Virus record (IMG/VR): IMGVR_UViG_3300034104_002724
Coordinates: 1 to 25,639 of that record
Origin: a virus
DNA: 25,639 bases
Strand: one strand, 5' to 3'
Both the position numbers and the translations under genes were made by a program. The stretch's first letter is position 1. Each line of letters starts with the position of its first letter. The notes under the pieces were generated by a model. It was not told the DNA's origin. It saw only the letters and a list, made by a program, of their open reading frames with translations, and ran no database searches. This document shows positions 6,462 through 14,547 of the stretch, one piece after another.

Positions 6462-7262
6462 TTATTTATATGTGATAATAAATGTTTCGCCTGTTTGAAA
6501 TATATCTCCTGTTGGTGCATAAATAACACCATTACTTATTTGTATGTAGTTAGTATCGGCTACGGCTATATTGCTGGTAATCTTTGCCAATCCACTTCTT
6601 GCACATGTCAATAATGTTTTACCTGCTAACACACTCAATGTAAATTGAGCAGTATCACCACTACCTGTAATAACGTAAGTAATTGTATTTTCACCGCTTA
6701 CATTAGCACCACCACTACGCAATATTGCTTGTCTTCTGCTATAACTGCCACGACCTAAATAAATAGGGGAAGTGTAAGCTTTTTCTTGTGGAAATATCGT
6801 ATCTATTCCTGTACCAGGATTAAGGTAAGTATAAAACAAATTTCTATTCTCAATTAAATAATCTACTAACCTTTGCTTATAAAATTCTGCATTGCTTGTA
6901 AACTTTCTTTCTAACAATTCAAAAGTTCCCTTACTTGGGTTTTGGCTTTCTTCAGCACTCTTTTGAAGCACCCCTTTACTAAAAAATTGATAACTGGTAA
7001 GTGTTACCATTTCACCCAATGTAAACCACAACAAAGTATCACTAACATAATTGTTCAATAATTCTTTTTCATCATTGGTTAAGTTGCTTACTTCTATGCC
7101 TTGCTGTAAACGATTGTACAAACCACTACCCAAAGCAGGCAGTATGTATTTATCTTGTGCAAGTTTAATTAAAGGTATTACTTGTTTATCATCAATGGCA
7201 GTTGATATAGGGTAACGCTTTTTAATAAATACAACATCAATAAAAGCTATGTTTAAACTCAT
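6462..7262 (-). CDS. Head-tail connector/adaptor-like protein
   Basis: Residues 1-160 of this 266-aa protein are mainly helical, with DKQVIPLIKLAQDKYILPALG near residue 25. That resembles helical adaptor proteins that dock under the portal (gp6-like or DUF6712-like, from memory). Residues about 190-266 are a separate beta-rich domain (ITYVITGSGDTAQFTL, then GDIFQTGETFIITYK). The gene lies 4 nt after the portal gene, where the first neck protein is expected. The added beta domain is longer than a minimal adaptor and may contact the tail or decorate the neck. The function call rests mostly on context. Confidence 0.6.
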   Translation of the reverse strand: MSLNIAFIDVVFIKKRYPISTAIDDKQVIPLIKLAQDKYILPALGSGLYNRLQQGIEVSNLTNDEKELLNNYVSDTLLWFTLGEMVTLTSYQFFSKGVLQKSAEESQNPSKGTFELLERKFTSNAEFYKQRLVDYLIENRNLFYTYLNPGTGIDTIFPQEKAYTSPIYLGRGSYSRRQAILRSGGANVSGENTITYVITGSGDTAQFTLSVLAGKTLLTCARSGLAKITSNIAVADTNYIQISNGVIYAPTGDIFQTGETFIITYK

Positions 7263-7266
7263 AATA

Positions 7267-9204
7267 TTATTTTTTCTTCGTTACTATTACTGTTTTCCAT
7301 TCGTGCCTGCATGATGGTGAATGTTGCCCGTCTGGCATAGTCCACCAACCGCCCCTTCTATCCCAAACTGAATAACCTAAACGCAAACTAATATTTTCAA
7401 TATCTTGCCTGCTCCACAATTTTGTTTTAGATAGCTGCATCATCTTTGCACAAAAAGGACGGTTTTTGCTATCTTCTGGTCCACTATAAGTATATCTTAA
7501 AAGAACTTGTGTTATTGATGGCTTAATGTTGCCTAAAATCTTTGCAATAGGTTTTGTTAAGCTACGTTCAATAGTGCCTAGCGCTGCTGTACTTACTGCA
7601 ATCAAATCAAGTGCAACCATATCAGCAATAGTTTTACTTACTATTTCTAATGGCACTTTTAATGTTGCTGCAATAGTTTCATTGGTTATTCTTTTATCCT
7701 TATTTAAAAGTTCTAAAATATTAGCTTCCAATTTTGTGGGTGCTTCTATTTCTTGAAACTTCTCATAATTTTTTTTTTCAATGATATTAAAATCATTTAC
7801 ATCATCCCCACATGCAGCAAACTCATTCAATAAAATATCATCTTCAACGGCTGCAAAGTCGTTTGTTTGTGGGTTGTCATCTATGCCTAAATAAGCATTG
7901 ATGCTTGTATCATCAAAACCAAAACCTTTTAATTGAATTGATGCTTGAGCCTTAGTTAATTTACCTTGTGAGAATAGACGGCTAATTCTAAGTAAAGCCT
8001 GTTGCTGCCTACCTGTAATATTTACAAGTGCATCATTGCCCTGCATTGAAGCCTGTACGTTTCCACTTGGTTCAATCATATCAGGTGCAAGTCCTAACTT
8101 TTCACGTATTTCATTACGTGTCATATTCGCTACCATTACTGATTCAGTAAATTCAAAGCCCAAAGGTTCAACAGATATAATCTTCCAATCGCCCGGGATA
8201 CCTGCCATATTCATTAACTTGCTAAATACTTTTTCATATTCTTCTTGCCTTTCATTTGCATAAATATTATTAAATTCTTCATAAGCGTCTCTTATCTCAT
8301 TTCTTGAAAAAGCAGAAGTACCAGCAACGCCAAATAATTGTGGCGAAGTAGCTTGATGGCAAATAAATATTTCTTGTTGAACTAAATTATTTACATTATT
8401 AAAATCTTCTTTAGTTAAAGATGTTTGCCCTAAATCGACAATATCAACTCCATTCTCTTTGCTTGAATTAAAAGATAAAACAAACCTATCCCCATCATGG
8501 TTTGAAAACTTTTTCTTCATATCTAACTCAACCTGTTCTTGCTCTTCTTCCTGTGGCAAACCATTGTTAAAATTAATTAACTTGGTTGCAACAAAGTTGT
8601 GCTTTGCATTGCCTAAAATATGCCTACTAATTTGTATATCACTTTCAATATAATTTAACCCTTGAAAATAATCGGGCATTGGATAAACATCACTAAAAGG
8701 GTTATATTGCTTGATGTACAATATTTGTGAGCCTGTTTTATCATTAAGGTTGTAAGCATCATAGCAACGTGGTTTCTCTTTATAGTTGCTAGCCTCCCAA
8801 TCATTTTTTACATAGAATTTTCTAAGGTCTTTAGATACCCTTACTTTCTGAAAAGGTATATGAAAAACATTTGCAATATTTCCTAGAGCATTATAAACTA
8901 TTTGTAAATAATAACCACCATGCAAATGGTCATCTAAAATACAACGCTTTAAAATAGTATTCCAACTTTCACCTTCAGTATTAGCTTTTTTTGGCACATC
9001 TTTAAAACCTTTACCAAAGCAAAACTTAACTTTCTTTTTTACAATAGTGCCATGTTTTGGGCTTTCATTGTATAATCCAATCAAGTAATTTGGGTAATTA
9101 TTTTTTTCACCAAATTCAACATAACCTTGTGCTTTCTTTTCCTCAAACTTAGGCTGCTGTGCTTGGTCAAATTGAATGGTAATAAGGTTTCTATATTGCT
9201 TCAT
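7267..9204 (-). CDS. Portal protein with fused winged-helix and MuF-like C-terminal region
   Basis: Residues 1 to about 430 of this 645-aa protein match the style of Bacteroidota phage portals: YVEFGEKNNYPNYLIGLYN near 28, long stem helices, and SPQLFGVAGTSAFSRNEIRD near 287. The portal ring is the DNA entry and exit channel of the capsid. After an acidic linker (450-480), residues about 490-545 look like a winged helix (ETIAATLKVPLEIVSKTI). Residues 570-645 carry YSGPEDSKNRPFC and SCRHEW, motifs I associate with MuF-type minor head proteins. The fusion makes the protein longer than a simple portal. Its ATG overlaps the upstream stop in TAATG, suggesting coupled translation. Portal identity is confident; the C-terminal domain names are inference. 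Confidence 0.85.
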   Translation of the reverse strand: MKQYRNLITIQFDQAQQPKFEEKKAQGYVEFGEKNNYPNYLIGLYNESPKHGTIVKKKVKFCFGKGFKDVPKKANTEGESWNTILKRCILDDHLHGGYYLQIVYNALGNIANVFHIPFQKVRVSKDLRKFYVKNDWEASNYKEKPRCYDAYNLNDKTGSQILYIKQYNPFSDVYPMPDYFQGLNYIESDIQISRHILGNAKHNFVATKLINFNNGLPQEEEQEQVELDMKKKFSNHDGDRFVLSFNSSKENGVDIVDLGQTSLTKEDFNNVNNLVQQEIFICHQATSPQLFGVAGTSAFSRNEIRDAYEEFNNIYANERQEEYEKVFSKLMNMAGIPGDWKIISVEPLGFEFTESVMVANMTRNEIREKLGLAPDMIEPSGNVQASMQGNDALVNITGRQQQALLRISRLFSQGKLTKAQASIQLKGFGFDDTSINAYLGIDDNPQTNDFAAVEDDILLNEFAACGDDVNDFNIIEKKNYEKFQEIEAPTKLEANILELLNKDKRITNETIAATLKVPLEIVSKTIADMVALDLIAVSTAALGTIERSLTKPIAKILGNIKPSITQVLLRYTYSGPEDSKNRPFCAKMMQLSKTKLWSRQDIENISLRLGYSVWDRRGGWWTMPDGQHSPSCRHEWKTVIVTKKK

Positions 9205-9578
9205 TATTCTACGTTGTAAGTAATAAATGTATTGTCTTGCTCATCATAAACTGTTGGTGTAAATCCTGTTGCTTCGTGCAAATACATAAAACCTTCCTCT
9301 ACTATTGCACCGCTTTCATCTTCATCTGTGTTGCTGCCGCTTGCTTGCTCTCTAATTTTATAACGCCACATACCAGCATCATAATTTTCAAAATAAGTAT
9401 TCGTTACAACAGTTGCTTTTTGATACCTATCTACTGTGCTTTCATTTGCTTTGACAAAACTAATTACATTGTTGTTACTACTCGTAAAAATAAACAAATA
9501 ATTTGGGTTTGTCAAAACTGCATTTTCAAGTGCAGTAAAATATAATATGTTGGTACTACCTTTTGTTAAATGAAGCAT
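9204..9578 (-). CDS. Conserved small phage structural protein of unknown role
   Basis: This 124-aa protein is beta-rich, with NYLFIFTSSNNNVISFV, MWRYKIREQASGSNTD and a C-terminal EQDNTFITYNVE. The pattern resembles a recurrent small protein found near the portal in Bacteroidota phages, from memory and without an assigned function. No catalytic motif, signal peptide or membrane helix is visible. It lies between a terminator and the portal gene, and its stop codon overlaps the portal start in TAATG. It could be a head decoration or head-completion protein. Confidence 0.6.
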   Translation of the reverse strand: MLHLTKGSTNILYFTALENAVLTNPNYLFIFTSSNNNVISFVKANESTVDRYQKATVVTNTYFENYDAGMWRYKIREQASGSNTDEDESGAIVEEGFMYLHEATGFTPTVYDEQDNTFITYNVE

Positions 9579-9594
9579 GATGTATTAATTAAAA

Positions 9595-9624
9595 ATCCCC
9601 TACCACACAAGGTAGGTAGGGGAT
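9595..9624 (-). terminator. Intrinsic terminator after the 171-aa structural gene
   Basis: Perfect 10-bp arms at 9595-9604 and 9615-9624 (ATCCCCTACC and its complement) surround a 10-nt loop. On the - strand the stem is followed by a T-rich tract. It lies between the 171-aa gene and the 124-aa gene, inside what otherwise looks like one long operon. It could limit downstream expression or protect the 3' end of abundant capsid-region mRNA. Confidence 0.8.
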
Positions 9625-9652
9625 AAAACAAAACTAAAAATATAAATCAAAA

Positions 9653-10168
9653 CTAACCTGCTGTTTCAAGTGCTGCACCAACGCCTGCTGATACTTCTAA
9701 AAAGTCCTCTGTTTGCATTCCTGTTAATGTAATGTTGTAACCATTTCTATCAGCCATTGCAGTACCACTACCAGCTTCAGTAGAAGCTAAATATAAGCCT
9801 TGCCCCTTGCCGTACATTCTATAACTACCATCATTATCTAACGTTACTACCAACAACTTAGCTTTAGCTAAAGTAGTAATAATATTTCTTGTAGTTGCAT
9901 CTCTTTTGTTCAAAGGGAAAACAACTTGATGGGTAAAGAATAGTGACCCGTTTTCTTCGCTTGCTGTTGCATTGGTTGAAGTGTTAGCTGTTGCTCTCGG
10001 CACTTCAAATTTGTAAAATCTTTTGCTTGTTGCTTTGGTAATGCCTGTAACCAAACCACTTACTTCGCTAACGGTCATGTTACCAAATTCTGCAATGTAA
10101 ACGGCTTTAACACCTCCTACATTTTCCCTGCAATCAATGGTATAACCTGCGTTTATCGCACATCCCAT
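9653..10168 (-). CDS. Putative virion structural protein, tail-tube-like
   Basis: This 171-aa protein has alternating beta strands and Gly/Thr-rich loops: GGVKAVYIAEFGNMTVSEVS near 18, FFTHQVVFPLNKRDATTRN near 77, RNGYNITLTGMQTEDFLEV near 140. It resembles a widespread Bacteroidota phage protein that sits next to the capsid gene. The fold and size suit a tail tube or decoration protein, but I could not prove either. It is flanked on both sides by strong terminators, which suggests its dosage is set separately. Most likely it is abundant in the particle. Confidence 0.6.
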   Translation of the reverse strand: MGCAINAGYTIDCRENVGGVKAVYIAEFGNMTVSEVSGLVTGITKATSKRFYKFEVPRATANTSTNATASEENGSLFFTHQVVFPLNKRDATTRNIITTLAKAKLLVVTLDNDGSYRMYGKGQGLYLASTEAGSGTAMADRNGYNITLTGMQTEDFLEVSAGVGAALETAG

Positions 10169-10185
10169 AATTTATGATATTTATA

Positions 10186-10217
10186 AAAAAGGCTGCTACT
10201 ATAGCAGCAGCCTTTTT
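10186..10217. terminator. Strong intrinsic terminator after the major capsid gene
   Basis: A perfect 12-bp stem (10186-10197 and 10206-10217), seven of its pairs in the block GGCTGCT/AGCAGCC, surrounds an 8-nt loop. It carries A5 on one side and T5 on the other, so it should act on either strand. It starts 22 bp downstream of the capsid stop codon and 18 bp upstream of the start of the 171-aa gene. Confidence 0.9.
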
Positions 10218-10238
10218 CGGTTTATTAATTTATACTAA

Positions 10239-11201
10239 TTAGATAGTACTTACAAACTTCACGCACAAATTTGTGTAAGCAACATTAACACCCAACTTAA
10301 ACGCCACTCTAAAACGCACTTCGTTGTTGTCTTGGCTGTACCAAATTTTAAAGTTTTCTTCTTCAGCTTCCAAATCGAACGCAAGTGCTATGTTGCTCAA
10401 ACGCGTTGCATATAAGTCACCCAAACCGTTCAATCCATTAACTGCTGTTAATTTAACGTTAGTTCCCGGAATAACGAATGATTGGTCTTTGTCGGCATCT
10501 CTTGTGTAGTTAAACAAGTTCAGGTTAGTGTAAGCTAATACAGCCAAACGATACAAATCAAAACCGCAGAAAATGTGCAAATCTTCAGCATCAATAATTT
10601 CAGCAGGTATTGCCTTATAAATAGCTTGTAATACGCTTACTACGTTAGCAGAAGTAATTGCTGTAATTGTACCTGTTGCACCTGTAAAACCACTAACGTT
10701 AGCATCTACTGGTGAACCTGCATCAATCAACTTTTTTAAGCCATCAAATTTGTTTAAGTAACTTGTACCGCTACCTGTGTCACCTTGCCAAATAGCAAGC
10801 TCTAACTGCTTGGCAATGTGCATGTTTTTAAGCTCGGCAAATTTTGTTTTAAATTCTGCCCAACCATAATCTTCGTATGTGCTACCAGCTTTCAAAGCTT
10901 CTTGTATAAAGTATGCTTCAAAATCTTTTGGGCAAATTGCTTCTTCCAACTTAATTCTCCCAACAGTGACATTTCTTTGCGTTACTGTTGTTGTGCCACT
11001 TGCACTCCAACCACATGCATCTGTTTGAAAAAATGCATCAGTTGTTAGCCTAGGAATAGCAACAGATGACTTTGTTTTAGGTAACAAAATACCACCTTGC
11101 TTAATAAGCATTTGTGTTTTAGCGCTCAATACCGCTTCGGTTAATAAAGGTCCAATTTCTTGTCTAGTATATGCTGTTAAGCTGCCTAATGATAAACTCA
11201 T
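10239..11201 (-). CDS. Major capsid protein
   Basis: This 320-aa protein is consistent with an HK97-fold shell protein. It has an N-terminal helix (TAYTRQEIGPLLTEAVLSAK), an E-loop-like region with IPRLTTDAFFQ, a helical spine (AELKNMHIAKQLELAIWQG) and a central domain with an NVVSVLQAIYKAIPAEI helix. It ends with a beta-rich segment (VRFRVAFKLGVNVAY). Order supports this: prohead protease, scaffold-like protein, then this gene. A very strong terminator follows it. No N-terminal delta domain is visible, matching the presence of a separate scaffold-like gene. HK97 fold is inferred; the capsid assignment rests on sequence style and location. Confidence 0.85.
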   Translation of the reverse strand: MSLSLGSLTAYTRQEIGPLLTEAVLSAKTQMLIKQGGILLPKTKSSVAIPRLTTDAFFQTDACGWSASGTTTVTQRNVTVGRIKLEEAICPKDFEAYFIQEALKAGSTYEDYGWAEFKTKFAELKNMHIAKQLELAIWQGDTGSGTSYLNKFDGLKKLIDAGSPVDANVSGFTGATGTITAITSANVVSVLQAIYKAIPAEIIDAEDLHIFCGFDLYRLAVLAYTNLNLFNYTRDADKDQSFVIPGTNVKLTAVNGLNGLGDLYATRLSNIALAFDLEAEEENFKIWYSQDNNEVRFRVAFKLGVNVAYTNLCVKFVSTI

Positions 11202-11219
11202 TTTTTTTATTTTTAATTG

Positions 11220-11810
11220 TTATGAACAAAGTTGTTTAGCCATTTGATTCCATTTTTCTTTTGGGTCTTCTGGTGTAATTGCGGCAAAGTTGTTGCCCAT
11301 TGGTACGGCACTATCAGGTTTTGCTTGTGGTGCTTCAACCAATAGTTTAGACAAATCCATTAAGCCCTGAATAACTTTATTTGATTGAGCCAATTTAGCT
11401 TCGTATTCAGCAAACTTGTTTTCATAAGATGCAAACTTTTCATTTGTTGCACTTTCAAATGCTGCAAATTTTGCACTCATATCTTCCATTGGCGGCATAG
11501 CTGGTTCGGGTGCTGCTTGCGATGGCATAATTTCCATGATAACACCATTATCGCCTAAAACTATTTTAGTACCATCTTCTAATTCATGCTCTCCTACAGG
11601 TGCTGCTGTACCTGCAATCGTTACAACACCATTAACTGCCATTTCAGTTACTTCAATCACAGTACCATCTTTCAACTTAGCTTCCATCATTTTCTGTGGT
11701 GCTGTTGTAGTACCGCTTGCATCGGGTGCAGGGTCTTGTGAACCATTCATCAACGTATTGAAAAATTGAGCAGTTCTTTCTAAAATAACTTGTGCTGGAT
11801 TCTTTTCCAT
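11220..11810 (-). CDS. Scaffold-like head protein with coiled coil
   Basis: This 196-aa protein begins with a helix (NPAQVILERTAQFFNTLM). A small beta domain spans about 43-96, with two similar motifs, KLKDGTVIEV and ELEDGTKIVL. A Pro/Ala-rich linker leads to a coiled coil at about 110-155 (MSAKFAAFESATNEKFASYE). A helical, charged protein placed between protease and major capsid protein is the usual description of a scaffold. The repeated DGT motifs are more like a decoration domain, so the protein may combine both roles. Confidence in head-assembly function is moderate. Confidence 0.65.
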   Translation of the reverse strand: MEKNPAQVILERTAQFFNTLMNGSQDPAPDASGTTTAPQKMMEAKLKDGTVIEVTEMAVNGVVTIAGTAAPVGEHELEDGTKIVLGDNGVIMEIMPSQAAPEPAMPPMEDMSAKFAAFESATNEKFASYENKFAEYEAKLAQSNKVIQGLMDLSKLLVEAPQAKPDSAVPMGNNFAAITPEDPKEKWNQMAKQLCS

Positions 11811-11821
11811 ATTAGTATATA

Positions 11822-12421
11822 TTAATTTGATAAAAAAGGTACTTTTAATAATGCAGCAAGTTCTTGTAATTGCTGTTCGGGTGTTTTTTCTGGTAGTACA
11901 TAATCAAACATTCCTTCAACTGAAAAACCTTTTACTTTACCATCTTTGATAAGTTGCCATGCTTGCGGATTCTCTACATAGAAAGAACCAAACCAACTAC
12001 CATCTTTTACTTCTTCAAAACCATTCATTGGCTTAATGCCTCGCTTACTGTCTACTATAAAACTTTCAAACATTACCAACCCATCTAACTGCATATTTTC
12101 TTCATGCATTAAATTCACGTTCTTTTGATAGCCTTTCTTTGAAAATTTAATAGCTATTTCCTTAATTGTTTCGGCTGAAAATTTTATAAAGTGTTGCCCA
12201 TATTTTGCATTGTTACGAATGATAGGCTCATCGGCTAACATTAACGGGCCAGAAATAATATGCTGGTCTTCGCTTTCAATGGCAAAGGCTAATTTCTGCT
12301 CATCAAATACTAGGAATTCTTTTCTTATGGCAGGTTTATCTACCAATGCCACAAAAGAAACTTCTGCAGCATCGGCTAAATCTTTTTGTATTCTGAGCTC
12401 ATAAATAATAGGTAACTCCAT
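11822..12421 (-). CDS. Prohead serine protease, XkdF-like
   Basis: This 199-aa protein begins LPIIYELRI and contains VSFVALVDKPAI near 22, as in XkdF-type phage proteases. Likely catalytic residues are H106 in VNLMHEEN and S120 in MFESFIVDS; GFSVEG at 165-170 is another conserved block. The family cleaves scaffold and capsid precursors during head maturation. It lies immediately upstream of the scaffold-like and capsid genes, the standard position. The length is compatible with a complete protease. Active-site assignment is by pattern only. Confidence 0.85.
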   Translation of the reverse strand: MELPIIYELRIQKDLADAAEVSFVALVDKPAIRKEFLVFDEQKLAFAIESEDQHIISGPLMLADEPIIRNNAKYGQHFIKFSAETIKEIAIKFSKKGYQKNVNLMHEENMQLDGLVMFESFIVDSKRGIKPMNGFEEVKDGSWFGSFYVENPQAWQLIKDGKVKGFSVEGMFDYVLPEKTPEQQLQELAALLKVPFLSN

Positions 12422-12456
12422 ACCTAATTAATATAAAATTGGTAGGTTTGGTACTT

Positions 12457-14547
12457 TTAATTAATCCTTGCAGCCCTATTTAACCTTCTAATACGTTCTT
12501 GATTATTACTTACATCGCTTTCAATTACAAATGCCCTTGCTGCTGTGTTGCCTATTTGATTTATTTGCCCTTGGTTTAAAGTTGTGGTTGCTGCTTGTGG
12601 TAATACAGGTGCTGAAATAGATGCACTCATACCCGCACCTGCTGAACTTCCACCTGCTGCACCAGGCAATGGTGTTGCTAATATTTTTCTAACAGAGCTT
12701 AATCCGCTTGCTATAACTGATGCTGCACCAACAAAGCCTAAAATTCCACCTTGTGCAAGTGCTTTAGTTGCACCTGTATAAGTATTAATTATTGCTTGCC
12801 CAACCGCCAACCCTTTGCCAATAACAGTTTGCTGCCCAATCAAATCACTCAATGCACCAAAAGCATTACCTACTGCTTCAAATTCAGCCATCTTAGCTTC
12901 CATAGTTGACTTGCTCAAAGTCTTTTGTGTGGTTGCTAATTGGGTATCAGTTGCGGCAATTTGATTATCATACTTTTCTTTTATAGCTGCAACATCTAAC
13001 CCTGCTTTTTCGGCAGCCAATATTTCAGCATCTCTTTGAGATGTTATTAAATTAATTTTTGCATCATGCTCTAACTTTGCAAGTTCAATTTGTTTGTTTA
13101 GTTTTTCAATTGGGTTGGCAATTAATTCTAAAGCAGCCTTTTCATTGTTTAAAAATTCAACACTATTTTGAAGCCTTGCAGCGTTTAAATCTTGCTCTCT
13201 TTTTAAGGTTATTTTGCCACGTTCAACTTTTGACTGTTCATCGGCTGCGTCTAATTCAGCAACCTTTTGCTTTAATGCAACCTCTGCATCTACCCTTGCT
13301 TGTGTACCTGCTGCAAATTGGTTAACATTGTCTTGTAATCTTTTTACTTCGCTTGCCCTTTCTTTATCTCGAATTGCTTGTAATGTTTGGTTTCTTAAAA
13401 GTTCATTTTCAATAAAAGAAGCTGCTAACTTTTCTTTATCAAAAGCAGCCTTTGCATCATTTTCCGATTGTGTTTTAGTAAGTGCAATCTGCTCTCTTGT
13501 TAAAGCATTGCTGTTCATTTTTTGCTCACTCTCCATCCCTGCAACTTCATCAAGAACATCAAGCCTTGCATTCTGTGCTCTAATTAATGCAGCCTGTAAA
13601 TCGATGTTACCTTTGTTTGCGTTAAGGTCGGCCTGTGCCGCTGCTATACCTTTTTCAGCAAGTGCAAGGGCTATTGTTTGGCGTTTCTTTAACACTTCGC
13701 CTAATTCATTATTGGCTTTAATTCTTTCCTCAATAGAAAGTTTATCATCGTCCCTAATTTGTCTTAACTTTTCAGCCTGTGTGTTATATTTTTTTAACAC
13801 ACCTTCCAATGTTGCTTCAGCTAACTTTGCATTGTTTTTTAGTTCAACCGTTGCTTTGCTTTGCTCATAAATTGCTTTTACTGAAATCTTACTTACACCT
13901 TCATAAGTTTTACTTACAACTTGCCCTACTTCATTAACTGCACCGCCAATATTTGTAACAATATCTTTACCTGCACCAACTGCCTTTTTACCAGCTTCAA
14001 CAATAGCAGTTTGCGTTTCTAAAATGCCCTTATTTAATTCAACTATCTTATCATTATCGTTGCCACCAAAAAAAGACTTTTCCCAAGCTAATTGAGCTTC
14101 TTGAATAACTAATTTAATAGCAAAAAATGTTAGCTTTAAAGGTGTTAACGCAATGGTTAAAATACCACCAACTACTTTGCCTAAATGCTCAAATCCATTG
14201 CTTGACTTGCTAACGCTATCTATAACGTTAGCAATGACACCAACAACGGCACTAAATACATTTTGTATAGTAGTCATTACCACAGCAACAGTATCGGCTA
14301 CCTTTTGATTTTTCATTAAAGCCCCACTAAATAATTCAAATCCTTTTTGAATTATTGTTACAACACCTAAACCTGCTATAATATTTTTTAGCTGTGATAA
14401 ACCAGAGGCACCTGTTTTACTTGACTTCCCTGTTTTTTCCAAGCCATCATTAAGCCCATTTATATCTTTCTTCAAATCCCCTACGGTCTTTGCACTATTG
14501 CCTGTTTCAACTTTAATCTCGGCTGCTATAACTGTTTTTTCTGACAT
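12457..14547 (-). CDS. Tail tape measure protein
   Basis: This 696-aa protein has the tape-measure layout. A short polar N-terminus carries KTVGDLKKDINGLNDGLEK. A hydrophobic region follows at about 55-120 (IIAGLGVVTIIQKGFELF). Long Ala/Glu/Lys coiled coil runs from about 215 to 560. A second hydrophobic Gly/Ala-rich segment lies near 575-640 (GKGLAVGQAIINTYTGATKA). Tape measure length sets tail length; at about 0.15 nm per residue it predicts a tail near 100 nm. Its ATG overlaps the preceding stop in TAATG. It sits directly before the head protease, an unusual junction of tail and head modules. No lysozyme or peptidase domain was noticed. Confidence 0.9.
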   Translation of the reverse strand: MSEKTVIAAEIKVETGNSAKTVGDLKKDINGLNDGLEKTGKSSKTGASGLSQLKNIIAGLGVVTIIQKGFELFSGALMKNQKVADTVAVVMTTIQNVFSAVVGVIANVIDSVSKSSNGFEHLGKVVGGILTIALTPLKLTFFAIKLVIQEAQLAWEKSFFGGNDNDKIVELNKGILETQTAIVEAGKKAVGAGKDIVTNIGGAVNEVGQVVSKTYEGVSKISVKAIYEQSKATVELKNNAKLAEATLEGVLKKYNTQAEKLRQIRDDDKLSIEERIKANNELGEVLKKRQTIALALAEKGIAAAQADLNANKGNIDLQAALIRAQNARLDVLDEVAGMESEQKMNSNALTREQIALTKTQSENDAKAAFDKEKLAASFIENELLRNQTLQAIRDKERASEVKRLQDNVNQFAAGTQARVDAEVALKQKVAELDAADEQSKVERGKITLKREQDLNAARLQNSVEFLNNEKAALELIANPIEKLNKQIELAKLEHDAKINLITSQRDAEILAAEKAGLDVAAIKEKYDNQIAATDTQLATTQKTLSKSTMEAKMAEFEAVGNAFGALSDLIGQQTVIGKGLAVGQAIINTYTGATKALAQGGILGFVGAASVIASGLSSVRKILATPLPGAAGGSSAGAGMSASISAPVLPQAATTTLNQGQINQIGNTAARAFVIESDVSNNQERIRRLNRAARIN

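Noticed and set aside
9629-9655. Two TAGTTTTG words on the - strand matching the Bacteroidota -7 promoter box
   Set aside because: Their spacing to TTTG upstream is wrong, and transcription from them would run straight into the terminator at 9595-9624.
13214-13870. Long + strand ORF of 218 codons opposite the tape measure gene
   Set aside because: Antisense of an Ala/Leu/Lys coiled coil gives a Ser/Ala/Leu-rich shadow with no domain signature.
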